From: Tolypocladium sp. Sup5 PDA-1
Taxonomy: Eukaryota > Ascomycota > Sordariomycetes > Hypocreales > Ophiocordycipitaceae
Assembly (NCBI GenBank): GCA_000750105.3
Contig: JPHH03000019.1
Location: forward strand, 186,001 to 250,000
Direction: 5' to 3'
Length of the DNA stretch: 64,000 bases
Part shown: one piece after another, positions 47,415-59,000 of the stretch
How the letters are laid out: the number at the start of each line of letters is the position of its first letter
Numbering within the stretch: the stretch's first letter is position 1
Program-made: the position numbers and the translations under genes
Notes under the pieces: generated by a model
What the model was told of the DNA's origin: nothing
Seen by the model: the letters and a program-made list of their open reading frames with translations, nothing else
Database searches by the model: none

Positions 47415-50400
47415 ATGGCGGTAAGCCTGTCCTCCCCCAGCTGTGTTGCCATCGCCGCGCTCGTGGACCGCCCAGCTGCCTGCCTGCCTGCTACGCCTTT
47501 CCCTTGAGGGCTCCAGCTGACAAATGTTTCTCTCTGCGCCTACAGGGCCAAAAGCTCCCCGAGGTCGACCTTGCGACCCGAATGCAGGTCGACGATTCCG
47601 TCGTGGGGACCACCGAGATCGATGAGTCCCTCTACAGCCGACAGCTCTATGTCCTGGGCCACGAGGCCATGAAGCGCATGGGCGCCTCCAACGTCCTCGT
47701 TGTTGGTCTCAAGGGCCTCGGTGTCGAGGTTGCAAAGAATATCGCCCTGGCAGGTGTCAAGAGCTTGACGCTCCACGACCCAGCGCCCGTGCAGCTCGCC
47801 GACCTCTCATCCCAGTTCTTCCTCACCGCGGCCGACGTTGGCAAGCCTCGAGACGAGGTGACGGCTCCTCGAGTAGCTGAACTCAACGCATACACCCCCG
47901 TCAAGATCCACCAGTCATCTGGGTATGCCGTGCTGCTTCTAAAAGAGCTCCTCTGGCCCATTCTTTGCTAATCGTTCGGAAAGACTCGATGAGAACCTCT
48001 CCCAGTTCGACAAGTACCAGATCGTTGTCCTAACCAACGCGCCTATTTCGTCCCAGAAATCCATCGCAGACTACTGCCACTCCAAGGGGATCTACGTCGT
48101 CACCGCCAACACCTTTGGTCTGTTCGGCTCCATCTTCTGTGACTTTGGCGACAAGTTCACCGTCATTGACCCCACCGGCGAGACCCCACTGAGCGGCATC
48201 CTGGCTGGAGTCGACGAGGAGGGCCTTGTGTCTGCGCTGGACGAAACCCGACATGGCTTGGAAGATGGCGACTACGTCACATTCTCGGAGGTTGAGGGCA
48301 TGGAGGGCTTGAACGGCTGCGAGCCTCGAAAGATTACCGTCAAAGGCCCTTACACATTCTCCATCGGCGACGTCACGGGCCTCGGCCAGTACAAGCGCGG
48401 TGGAATGTACCAGCAGGTCAAAATGCCCAAGATCATCAACTTCAAGAGCTTCACAACAGCCCTGAAGGAGCCAGAGTTTGTCATGTCAGACTTTGCCAAG
48501 TTTGACCGGCCGCAGCAGCTCCACCTCGGCTTCCAGGCTCTTGAGGCTTTCCAGCTGTCCAACGGCCGTCTGCCGAGGCCAATGGATGAACAAGATGCTG
48601 CCGTGGTGCTGGGCGCTGCCAAGAAGTTTGCTGAGGAGGAGAAGCTCGAGATTGAGCTGGATGAGAAGCTGCTCAAAGAGCTCAGCTACCAGGCCATGGG
48701 CGACCTGAGCCCCATGGCCGCCTTCTTCGGTGGTATCACTGCGCAGGAGATCCTCAAGGCTGTGTCCGGAAAGTTCCAGCCCATCCAGCAGTGGATGTAC
48801 TTTGACTCGCTGGAGTCGATCCCCACATCCACCACGCGAAGCCCTGAGCTCTGCAAGCCCATCGGAAGTCGATACGATGGCCAGATCGCCGTCTTTGGAA
48901 CCGAGTACCAGGAGAAGATTGCAAACCTGAAGCAGTTCCTGGTTGGTGCTGGCGCCATCGGATGCGAAATGCTCAAGAACTGGGCCATGATGGGCCTCGG
49001 CACCGGCCCCAAGGGCAAAATCTTCGTCACGGACATGGACTCCATCGAGAAGAGCAACTTGAACCGGCAGTTCCTGTTCCGTGCCGCAGATGTCGGCAGC
49101 ATGAAGAGCGACTGTGCCGCTCGGGCTGTGCAGCGGATGAACCCAGAGCTCCAGGGCCATATGGAGACCTTGAAGGACAGGGTCAGCTCTGACACGGAGC
49201 ACATCTTCAACGAGCAGTTCTGGCAGGGCCTGGATGGCGTGACCAACGCCCTGGACAACGTTGAGGCGAGAACATATGTCGACAGACGGTGTGTCTTCTT
49301 CCGCAAGCCTCTCCTCGAGAGCGGGACCCTGGGAACCAAGGGCAACACCCAAGTTGTCCTGCCACACTTGACTGAGTCGTACTCGTCTTCTCAGGATCCG
49401 CCCGAGAAGGAATTCCCGATGTGCACCATCCGAAGCTTCCCCAACAGAATCGAGCACACGATTGCGTGGTCGAAGGAGTACATGTTCGAGAAGTCCTTTG
49501 TCAAGGGCCCGCAGACCGTGAACCTGTACCTGACCCAGCCCAACTTCTTGGAAGCTACGATGAAGCAGGGCGGAAACCAGAGGGAAACGTTGGAGACTAT
49601 TCGCAATTTCCTGACGACCGAGCGACCCCGCACCTTTGAAGACTGCATTGCCTGGGCCCGGATGCTGTTTGAGACCGAGTTCTCCAACAAGATCCAGCAG
49701 CTGTTGTACAACTTCCCCAAGGATTCCGAGACCTCCAGCGGCACGCCGTTCTGGTCCGGCCCGAAGCGCGCCCCCGACGCTCTGAAGTTCGACCCCAACA
49801 ACCCCACTCACTTTGGCTTCGTCGTCGCGGCAGCGAACTTGCACGCTTACAACTTCAACATCAAGTCGCCCGGCACCGACAAGGCCATCTACTTGCGAGA
49901 GCTGGAGAACGTCATTGTGCCTGATTTTTCCCCGGATGCAAACGTCAAGATCCAGGCCGATGACAAGGAACCTGTAAGCTGCAAACCTCTCGACAGACCA
50001 TGTGCGTGAAACTGAAGCTAACTCGCTGCCAGGACCCCAATGCCAACACCAACTTTGATGACAGTGACGAGCTAGACAATATCATCGCCAGCATTCCGTC
50101 GCCAAATACCCTTTCTGGCTTCCAGCTGCAGCCGGTAGAGTTTGAGAAGGACGATGACACGAACCACCACATCGACTTCATCGCTGCGTGCAGCAACCTG
50201 CGCGCTGAGAACTACAAGATTGAGCCGGCAGATCGCCATAAAACCAAGTTCATCGCCGGCAAGATTATCCCGGCCATCGCCACGACTACGGCCCTGGTCA
50301 CTGGACTGGTGGTTCTTGAGCTTTACAAGGTCATTGATGGCAAGACCGACCTTGAGCAGTACAAAAACGGCTTCATCAACCTGGCGCTGCCATTCTTCGG

Positions 50401-50764
50401 GTTCAGCGAGCCCATCGCCAGCCCCAAGGTCGAGTACAGGGGTCCCGAAGGCAAGGTTACGCTGGACAAGATTTGGGACAGGTTCGAGGTGGACAACATC
50501 ACTCTGCAGGAGCTCCTGGACTTTTTCAAGGCCAAGGGTCTGAGCGTTAGTATGCTCAGCTCTGGCGTTAGCCTCCTGTACGCCAGCTTCTTCCCGCCCG
50601 CCAAGCTCAAGGAGCGCTACGCCATGAGGCTCAGCACGCTGGTTGAGTTCATCTCGAAGAAGCCCATCCCTTCGCACCAGAAGGAGGTCATCTTTGAGAT
50701 TGTCGCCGAGGACATGGACGAGGAGGATGTGGAGGTGCCGTACATCAAGGTTAGAGTGCAGTAA
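47415..50764 (+). CDS. UBA1: ubiquitin-activating enzyme E1
   Basis: Exons 47415..47420 (only Met-Ala), 47546..47922, 47984..49973 and 50033..50764 give 1034 residues, the normal UBA1 length. First (inactive) adenylation half: [37 protein letters not shown]. Active adenylation half: [20 protein letters not shown] with [20 protein letters not shown]. Catalytic Cys608 lies in [19 protein letters not shown]. The C-terminal ubiquitin-fold domain ends at VPYIKVRVQ. It activates ubiquitin with ATP and passes it to E2s in cytosol and nucleus, and is essential. The two-codon first exon in ACCATGGCG is an unusual but convincing start because GTAAGC follows directly and the next exon starts [16 protein letters not shown]. 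No anomalies; this is a conserved anchor in an otherwise variable window. Confidence 0.96.
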
Positions 50765-51000
50765 GCGTGTGAGATTAGACAGGATGGATTACGAGTCTAT
50801 GACTGGCGGTCGGTGTCTGGAGACGATGCACAAAAACAGGGAGAAGACTTGTACTTGGCCAAAGATGCAATACAGATAGATGAATAAGTCTTTTGAGTAC
50901 GGCTAGTCGTCGTCGAGATTTCTAGCCCATCTTACAAACCACATGCTACGGACCGGTGGAATGAACCTTTAGGAGGGATGAAGCAGAGGTTAGGAGCCAT

Positions 51001-52058
51001 CTAGGTAGATGAAGAAGGCACAGGGCCTACCGGCCACCCTCCCATGTACCGCGGGAATCCCCGAACCCCCAAGAATAAGTCACCGCTGCCTGGGCTGTCC
51101 TCGGCGCCCATTATCTGCAACCTCTGCTCTTTCAGCTCATCAACGTCCCAAGAGGCAAAGACAATCTTTCCCCGCAGGAAGTCTGCTTCGGATGAAGCGG
51201 CCCAGACAAGAAAGTCAGCGGGAAGCGAGACTGAAGCCAAAGGTGTTAGACACAGTCAAGGCATGGACGAAAAGAATGGACAAACCTACTGTCATCATAC
51301 GGAAAAGGCAGTGCGACGCTTTTCGCCAACTTTGCCGACATGGTGGTCCACAGCAGCCCTGGGTGGACGTTGATGAGGTGCATCTGAGGATTCTCGACCG
51401 CCATTGCCTGCAGGAGCTTGATCGCGGCAATCTTGCAGCTCACGTACGCGCCCGTGCCTTTGTAGGGAGGGAAGATAGCCCCGGCAGAGGTCAGATTGAG
51501 GAAGGTCACTGACTTCAACGTGCCGTTTCCCGCAGCACCAGCGTTCATGCCGGTCTCGGCCGAGGCTCCGTTGGCGAGGAGAAATGCCTGCGCGACTGCA
51601 AGAGTACCGGTAATTGTCGTCTCAAATCCCTCGAGGAAGATGGCCGGGTCGACTGTTAGAAGCGGAGCCACGGGCGGGAGCTCGCCGGCGGAGTGAACGA
51701 GGATATCGATGCCTCCGAACTCTTCGGCCACGGAGGCCATGATGGCCTTTAATTTGGGGCCATCGAGCACGTCGACGGCATGAGTCTGCACAACTGGGCG
51801 ACGACCACCCCCCGCTACATCGGCTGCCGCGACCTGGCTAGCCGTCTCAGCAAGGGCGTCGGATTTGCGGCCGAGCAGGACGAGAGCTCTGGGACCGGAG
51901 ACTGCGAAGGACGACGCAGTGGCTCGGCCGACGCCGCTTGATGCGCCAGTGATCAGGACGACCTTGCCGGCGGTTGAGAGCGCGGGGAGGCGGGGATCGA
52001 TGGCAGCGTAGGTTGCATCGTGAGTGGTTTTGGTGTAGGACGGCCGGGGTCTGGACAT
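51001..52058 (-). CDS. short-chain dehydrogenase/reductase
   Basis: Minus-strand exons 52058..51290 and 51230..51001 (59-nt intron) give 332 residues. NAD(P)-binding motif VVLITGASSGVGRATA, then NxAG-like HSAGELPP, the catalytic Ser in FLNLTSAGAIF, and YVSCK (Tyr and Lys of the active site). The C-terminus SLPADFLVWAASSEADFLRG, then WDVDELKE, is typical of a widespread fungal SDR subfamily of ~300 residues. Substrate unknown. It lies next to the decayed polyketide tailoring genes on the same strand, so it may once have belonged to that cluster, but close relatives also occur outside clusters. The start MSRPRPSYTKTTHDATY was chosen over a 9-codon longer in-frame alternative because it matches the family start. 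Confidence 0.85.
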
Positions 52059-52529
52059 GTTGGCGATACGATCGAATGCCCGCACTTGAGCAAGGGCTTA
52101 TTTTTAATTTTTGCGTTGTTAGGAGCGAGATCTGGCAAACAGATAACTTATGCCAATGAGAATGTTCAGGGATGCTGTTGGACCTGTTGGGTTTTAATGT
52201 CTCAAGTTCCTCAACTTCGCGGGCAGCTGGGCACGTCATCACGCAGCACCCCTGGTTCGGGATAGCCGGCATGTACGGATACTGAAACTGGTCTTTGAAG
52301 CAACGGTCGTCTGTCGGTTCGTGGTTGTTGCTTCCAACGTTGTGCTTGTGTCTAGGTGAAGTTGTCATTTCACTCACGTTGAATATAACTGAAACGAATT
52401 GGACCGGGCAGCCACGACAATGGTTCTACGTAGAAGGCGCCTTGGCCGATGCTTCAAGTGCACTCTGACAAGCTAATATGACGCATTGCAAACTGAATCG
52501 CCCACGGCAGCGGATTGGACTGCAGTTCC
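52059..52529. other. intergenic region
   Basis: SDR promoter and 3' flank of the O-methyltransferase relic. No gene is recognised. Confidence 0.45.
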
Positions 52530-53564
52530 CTACTTGGGTACAGCGTAGATGATGGAGCTTCGCATGACGGGCGCATACGTCTTGATCTCGGCAACCTTGA
52601 GACCCGCGCGATCGAGAAGCGCGTGCCACTGGTCGATATCCCGCACCATGGCACCGTGCATGGTGAACACCTGCAGGTCAAGCCCGGCCGGCCATACGTG
52701 TGCGCCTGTGATTGGCATGACTTCCTCGTCGATGAGGATCTGCGAGTCGGCGGACATGGCCGGGACGATGTTCTTGAGAATGTCTGCCGCCTTGTCGTCC
52801 TCCCGGTCGTGCGGGACAGCGCGCAGGTAGTAGTACTTTGCCCCTGTCGGTCGTCACCCGTGTCAGTCGATATTACTCGGCTCCAAAAAGGCATACTTCA
52901 TATTGTCACCGTACCTTTTACCGTCTGCGGAGAAAAGAAGTCATGGGCCATGAAGATGACACCCTTAATCTCTGGAGCAGTCTTGACCGTCTCTGCCCGG
53001 CCTTGGAGGATGAGTCGCCCCGCCAGCTCGGGATGCGCCATCCTGAGACGCGCGCACTGGTGGCCGACGTTGCCACCAATGTCGACAAACGCTGCCCGGT
53101 CCGACTCCCCAGAGCCAGCCCAGCCGCTAAAGGAAACGGCGTCGAGCCAGTTGCCTTCTTTGGGAACACTCATCAGACCCTGGAAGCCCTTGAGCAGGCC
53201 GGGCTGCCTCCCGAGCCAGGGGTAGAAGTCTAAATGCGTGTATCCAGCCTGGTTCCAGGCACATCGCCCACCCGTGGTATTCCGATACTCGCAATCCTGG
53301 AGGTAGTCTGGGAGCGCCTGGGAGGATGGGTTGCTAACAACGTGGAAGTAATGCATTGCGCCCTCGATCCGAGGGTGTGCTGGCTTCATCGAGGAATGCA
53401 ACCGTCCCGTTGAGCGGTGCCAGCAAATCTCCTATAAAGCTCCCATTAGTAGTGGCGGGAGCTTGAGCGGTGAGGTCATTGAAGCCCCCATGTACATTTA
53501 CAACATTGACATGCTTCACGCCATTTGTTTCGGTCGGGCTGTTGACTGCATGCGAGCCACTCAT
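52530..53564 (-). pseudogene. COMT-type O-methyltransferase relic, N-terminal domain deleted
   Basis: A start-like piece MSGSHAVNSPTETNGVKH... to LLAPLNGTVAFLDEA (53564 to ~53400) is followed in another frame by RIEGAMHYFHVVSNPSSQAL and the catalytic half. The dimerisation/winged-helix domain of about 120 residues that normally lies between is missing and the frames do not join, indicating a deletion. The rest is readable: AFVDIGGNVGHQCARLRMAH (SAM site), FMAHDFFSPQTVKG, an intron at 52844-52914, AKYYYLRAVPHDREDDKA (catalytic His kept; the usual Trp of HDW is Arg), ILIDEEVMPITGAHVW, and the end SSIIYAVPK. Family role: SAM-dependent O-methylation of phenolic polyketides. Position beside an NR-PKS and a halogenase relic supports a former tailoring role. 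A product starting within the second frame would lack the dimer interface and is unlikely to work. Confidence 0.75.
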
Positions 53565-53629
53565 ATCTCTAGCACAACTAGCCTTTGGACCTTGTTCCTC
53601 AACCTTTTCTCTCGCCTTTGCTTCTCCGT

Positions 53630-54645
53630 TCAGGAAGGATAGTGAATCAAGACGCGTGTACTTGACCTCGGCTCGTTGACAAGGCCAAGCTTCCCCCGTC
53701 CCAGCCGTGCCGCCATGCCGTCAATCGAGTCCGGACTGAAGTTGTCAAGATTGAGATGGTCATCACATCGCATGATGCGTCTGCCTCTCAACATGTCCAG
53801 AATCTGTCGCTCTTCTGGAGTGAGATTCTTCGCAAGCTCTACGAGGCGTTTTTTGGTACGCTCGTCGTTTGCATCGGCATCGAGGCCGCGTTTCTTGAGC
53901 TTGTCGATGAGCACCTCCTTCTGTTCTAAGGAAATTTGGGCAAAGGCACGGAAGTAAGACCCGACGGTTTTGGAGATCTCTGCCTGGGTAAAGTTGCCCT
54001 TGACATCAGCGTAGACTGTTCCTTGCATGACTGGCATGTGTCAGTTGTGTGAATGACGGAGACTAGGGTCGATAGTTGAGGCTCACCATGGCGGAGGAGG
54101 TCAAAGGTTCTGTCGAAGCTTTCCTCATCAAAGTTGCTCAGAACTGGCCCATGCCGAGGTCTGATTTGCTTCAGTGCGGTCACAACGACCAACAAGAATC
54201 GGGTAGAGCTCTCAGACATCTTCTTGTCGTGTCACGATGCCGCAGTGGCCTCGTCGCAATCTTCACGGATCGCAGCCGCAATGGTAACCGCGGACGAAAG
54301 TCCACCCGTCAATACCAAGTGGACACTGGAACTGAAGAAAGGATCGATGAAGGCACCCGCATCGCCGGCAATACGCATATAAGGGAAAGCATAGCTCGCG
54401 AGACCGTAGTACCAGTCCGAGGCAGACTTGACGTTGGAGACGGGCTTGGTGTTTGAGAGCAGATTCTTGATGCCAGGGACGAGGTTGAGAGACTGCATGT
54501 ACAATGCTTGGGTAGAAGGAGAGCCCGATTGCCTCTTCTTGGCTACGGCCATCTCCTGGTTCTGCACAACGCCCACGGAGTGAGTGCCATTGTGCAGAGG
54601 AATGAACCACACCCAGCCGCTACCATCTGGATACAGTGGTTGAGG
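53630..54645 (-). pseudogene. flavin-dependent halogenase relic, 5' half missing
   Basis: Readable on the minus strand from about 54645: [55 protein letters not shown] and [20 protein letters not shown], typical of the second half of fungal phenolic halogenases (GsfI/RadH/Rdc2 group). An in-frame TGA at 54232-54234 replaces the expected Trp of SWHDKK. The frame continues ([20 protein letters not shown]), an intron at 54031-54086 is preserved, and the C-terminus runs to 53630 (RGKLGLVNEPRSSTRVLIHY). The first ~260 residues, with the FAD-binding GxGxxG and WxWxIP-type regions, are absent; similarity ends abruptly near 54645. Known role: FADH2-dependent chlorination of phenolic polyketides. Truncation plus nonsense makes it non-functional. 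Confidence 0.82.
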
Positions 54646-54761
54646 ATCTCGGGTCCTACAGGAAGAGCTTGCGACTCATGGCTGCCCAACAGTGCTCGGT
54701 GGGATATCCTGGACACAGCGCAAAGACGAATCACCTGACCTGGGCCATTTATCAATACATC

Positions 54762-55121
54762 ATGAAAAAAGAGCTTAAAGAAAACCAAGTGTACTTGACT
54801 CTGGTTAAGTCGAATGTTGACCGGAACAGCGGATTGAGGGTCGTGAAGCGGGAGAGACGCCCGTCGATTAATGAAGTTGCGTATGCCCTGTACGGTCAGG
54901 TCTCCGAAAACACTTTTCGAATGACACTTGAGCCGTTGCTCAACCAAGTCTTATGGAAGCTTGCGGAAGATGGCAAGATTGGGTTTGAACTAATTGAGCG
55001 AAAGAGGCGCTGGTACGCCCATGAACCTTCAAGGACGACACGACATCCGCCAACCCTGAAAACGGTGTATATGGAGTCACAGAGAGAACTCGGGGCATAT
55101 TCACATAGAGAGTCGAGTTAA
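54762..55121 (+). CDS. unidentified ORF at the halogenase break
   Basis: From ATG 54762 the product is about 119 residues (MKKELKENQVYLTLVKSNVD ... AYSHRESS). The frame is open further upstream to 54636, over the end of the halogenase relic. The composition (NEVAYALYGQVSENTFRMTL, LWKLAEDGKIGFELIERKRR) looks like a folded, helical protein, not antisense noise, but no family is recognised. It may be a fragment of an inserted element or of a gene that broke the halogenase. Low confidence as a functional gene. Confidence 0.3.
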   Translation: MKKELKENQVYLTLVKSNVDRNSGLRVVKRERRPSINEVAYALYGQVSENTFRMTLEPLLNQVLWKLAEDGKIGFELIERKRRWYAHEPSRTTRHPPTLKTVYMESQRELGAYSHRESS

Positions 55122-56018
55122 TTTACTCATGGTTTAGACTGAATATCATCTACACTTATATGTCCATGAGTGCAGTTGAAGGCTATATGTTCATGTGCAA
55201 ACATTGAAGTCGATGAAACCACGCCGGCTAGCAAATATCGCTAAACTTATCAGGAAACTATAGATGCATGTTGCGTTCCGCCCACAGGGTGCGTCAACGC
55301 ATGGGTCGGTTGATGGGTAGGAATTGTCATGGTCAGAGACTGCCACGACGGCCGATTCTGTCACGCGTCAACACTAGCCGGTATCGGATTACGGTTGTCG
55401 GCAATCCATATCTATACCTGAAGCTCCGAATGGCCGGGATCCTGCTGCCTTGGCTGGAAACTGGGACGTGGCGAACATAATGGGTCCGCTTCTGCATGTG
55501 ATGATTGTACGGTCTGTCTCTAGTTAACACATTTAGATTTTTGGATCATGCTGTTACATATCACAATGCTAGTTGAGAGATGAATAGGGTGACAAACGCT
55601 CAGTCAGACGCCTCCTTCTAAATTACCACAGCTTCCTGTATCGGAAACACATTGCACAAAAAGTCCCTCGTTTCACACATCACGGGTCACTGATAGCTCC
55701 TTGTCACACATCAATGATCAGAACCACTAAAAACTACCCGAGATAAAAGGAATTAACTTCCTCTTTCAGTTAGATAGAATATTAAATCTTTACGTGCCAG
55801 TTTGGAGCACTTGTTGTGCGATAACTGCCTCTTTTTATATAAACACACAGGGAAGGAACTGCAACAATTTATTCAGTTGCTAAGGATAATTCATCGTGTG
55901 GTTGGAAGCCACCTTACTTCAAGTGGCTTTATTCTACGAGGCTTCGGAATTGATGCCCACACGTCCCATTCTCAATCGAACTCTACTCAGAATGACTTGT
56001 TTACGGAATCAGTACGAG
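55122..56018. other. AT-rich intergenic region, PKS promoter
   Basis: Visibly AT-richer than the neighbouring genes. No supported gene. It contains the promoter of the PKS. Confidence 0.5.
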
Positions 56019-59000
56019 ATGGATACCGCTTCCAATACTTCGAGTGAAGAGGTCGCACTTGGCACTGGTACCTCGGCCCAACTCATCCTTTTCAGCCACG
56101 AGCTGCCCACCGACGATATTCAGGAGCTTTATCGAAACCTCCGCAGGCACAGCAAGAAACGCCAGTTTCCGTTGCTTGCCGCCTTCCTGGAAGAGTGCAC
56201 AGTTGTCTTGAAAGGCGAAGCTAGGAGACTGCCTCAACAACAGCGCGATGCCATTCCGCCATTCCTCTCTGTCGCCGACCTGGCCGCGTCATTCGTCGAA
56301 TTGCGCAAGAGTCCGCTTGGAGGAGCTTGGGAAGGCGTTTTTCTCTGCATATACCAGATTGCTATGCTCATTGGGTAAGCATATATGTCACAGTCTTGCC
56401 TAAGAACTGTAGGAATTAATAGGAGTGTCCTTCAGGTATCATGAGGCGAGAGGGTTTGAGTTCGATGCGCCCATTCGAGAAACATGTCTGGCAGGTATAA
56501 GCATTGGCTTGTTCGCTGCTGCGGCTACTGCGGCCTCTGCGTCTCTGCACGATCTCGTTGGTCGCGGTGCCGAGAGCATTAGAGCCTGCTTTGCATTCTG
56601 TGCCCATGTTGGTCGAGCTTCTACGTTGCTCGAATCTCCAACACCAGAGGAGCCTCTCCCGAGTTGGGCTTACGTTGTGACTGGGATTTCTGCGGAGGCC
56701 ATACAAACAGAACTGGATGCTTATAACCAGGAGTCGGTTCGTCTCGCCCGCTAGCCAGGATGAAGTGTGCAGAACCTAATCGCTGAAATGCTCTCTAGAA
56801 CAATTCAGACATCACGAAAGTCAGCATCAGCCATGTTGACAAGGGCTCCGTTGGAGTCACAGGACCTCCAGGCCGCTTGCAGGCACTATTCAAACGCTCT
56901 GAGAGGCTCAGATATTCAAAACATGCGTCCCTTCCCATACACGGAGGCTTGTGTCATGTACCAAGCGTGTATGATTCGAGTGATGTGGCATCCATTTTGG
57001 AGGCTGCCGAAGTAGAGAGCTGGGGTAGCCGGTCCCTCAAGCTCCCATTGCTCTCGCCATTTACTGGCTTGCCTTTCCCAGCCGACAGTTTCGGCCATCT
57101 GATCGAGCTAATTAGCACGGAGGCACTCACTACTCCATTATTCTTCGACAAGCTTACGGAGGGGATCATCACTCGTCTCTCTGAACCGGGGCTTCCGCAA
57201 TGCCGGATTCTACACTTGCGCACCTCCATTATCTCGAACAATCTTTTGTCAACTATTGCACGAAGTCTTCCCAATGTTGCAATATGTCTCCAGGACATGG
57301 TCGAGTGGGTGAGCATGGAGTACGACGGCCCGTCGCGGTCTATTAAAGAGTCTAAACTTGCCGTGGTCGGCATGTCCTGCCGTATGCCAGGAGGGGCCAA
57401 CGACACGGAGCTCTTTTGGGATTTGATGGTAAATGGCCGCGACGTCCATAGTACGGTTCCGGCAGACAGATTTGATCTGGGCGCTCACTACGACCCGACG
57501 GGGAAAACCGAGAACGCGACGGACACGCCATTTGGAAACTTCATCAACGACCCTGGGCTTTTTGATGCAGCCTTTTTTAACATGTCCCCTCGTGAGGTGA
57601 GTTGCTTCCTCTGAGGATGCCATGAGCAACGCTTTGACTAACGACAAGAATGTGACAGGCAGAACAAACTGACTCAATGCAGCGACTTGCCCTCGTAACG
57701 GCCTACGAAGCTCTTGAAATGGCAGGTTTCGTTCCCAATAGAACTCCGTCGACCCATGTCAACCGTGTCGGTACCTTTTATGGCCAAGCAAGCGATGACT
57801 ATCGCGAGGTCAATGCCAACCAAGCCATCGGCACGTATGGAATTCCAGGAACCGTCAGAGCGTTCGGCTGTGGCCGCATCAACTACTTTTTCAACTTTGG
57901 CGGTCCCAGTTTCATTGTCGACACAGCTTGCTCAAGTGGTCTTGCCGCGGTCAATGCTGCCTGTTCTGCACTTTGGGCTGGCGAGGCCGATCTCGTTATC
58001 ACCGGAGGCGTCAATATCATCTCCAACCCTGACATCTACTGCATGCTTACCAAGGGCCATTTCCTGTCCCAAACTGGCCAGTGCAAGACCTGGGATAAAG
58101 ATGCAGACGGCTATTGCCGCGCAGACGGTATTGGTTCCGTGGTTATAAAAAGGCTAGACGATGCCATAGCTGACAACGATACGATCCTTGGTACAATTGT
58201 CTCGGGTGCAACAAATCATTCAGCAGAGGCCATCTCAATCACCCATCCTCATGCCGGCTCCCAGAGGGACAACTACCGTCAGGTTATGGCGGCTGCTGGC
58301 ATTGAACCCCTGGACGTGAGCTATATCGAGCTCCATGGAACCGGCACCCAGGCTGGTGATGCAGTCGAATCCGAGTCCATAGGAGCATTCTTTTCCCCTG
58401 TTACCCAAAGTCCTCGGCGCCGGGAAGATCAAAGGCTTTACCTGGGAGCTGTCAAGTCCAACATCGGGCACGGCGAAGCCGCCGCTGGTGTCGCCTCCTT
58501 AGTCAAGGTTCTGCTCATGTACCAGAAGAACATCATCCCCCGTCATATCGGAATCAAGAGCACCATCAATCCCGTCGTGCTTCGCAACATGGAAAAGCGG
58601 AATGCTGGCCTGGCAATGGAGAATACACCTTGGCCTAGACCGCAAGGGAAGAAGAGGTACGCAATCGTGAACAGCTTTGGCGCACATGGCGGAAATACGA
58701 CTCTCCTACTTGAAGATGCCCCTGAAAGAACAGGAGTCGCCGTCGATCCACGTAACGCTCATGTCGTTACCGTCTCTGCAAAGGGCAAGTTATCTCTCAG
58801 AGGGAATATCGAGTCCCTGATTCGCTATCTGGATGAGAACAAGGACGCCAAACTGGGAGACCTGTCATACACCACTTGCGCACGCCGGATTCACCACCCC
58901 GTCCGGATCGCCGCTTCCATGACCACAACAGATGAGCTGCGGCAATTCCTGGTCTCCTCCCTTGAAAACTCAGCCACTTGGGGCCAGGGTCGATCAAACT

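Noticed and set aside
48486..49844. 452-codon open frame antisense to UBA1
   Set aside because: It lies entirely over a strongly conserved E1 exon; its Leu/Gly/Val-rich product matches no domain. It is a codon-bias shadow.
56737..56798. Apparent stop (CGC TAG) in the PKS SAT domain as a pseudogene lesion
   Set aside because: A 62-nt intron (GTTCGT...CTCTAG) removes it and restores the SAT sequence in phase; the same unusual donor is used in the metallophosphatase gene.
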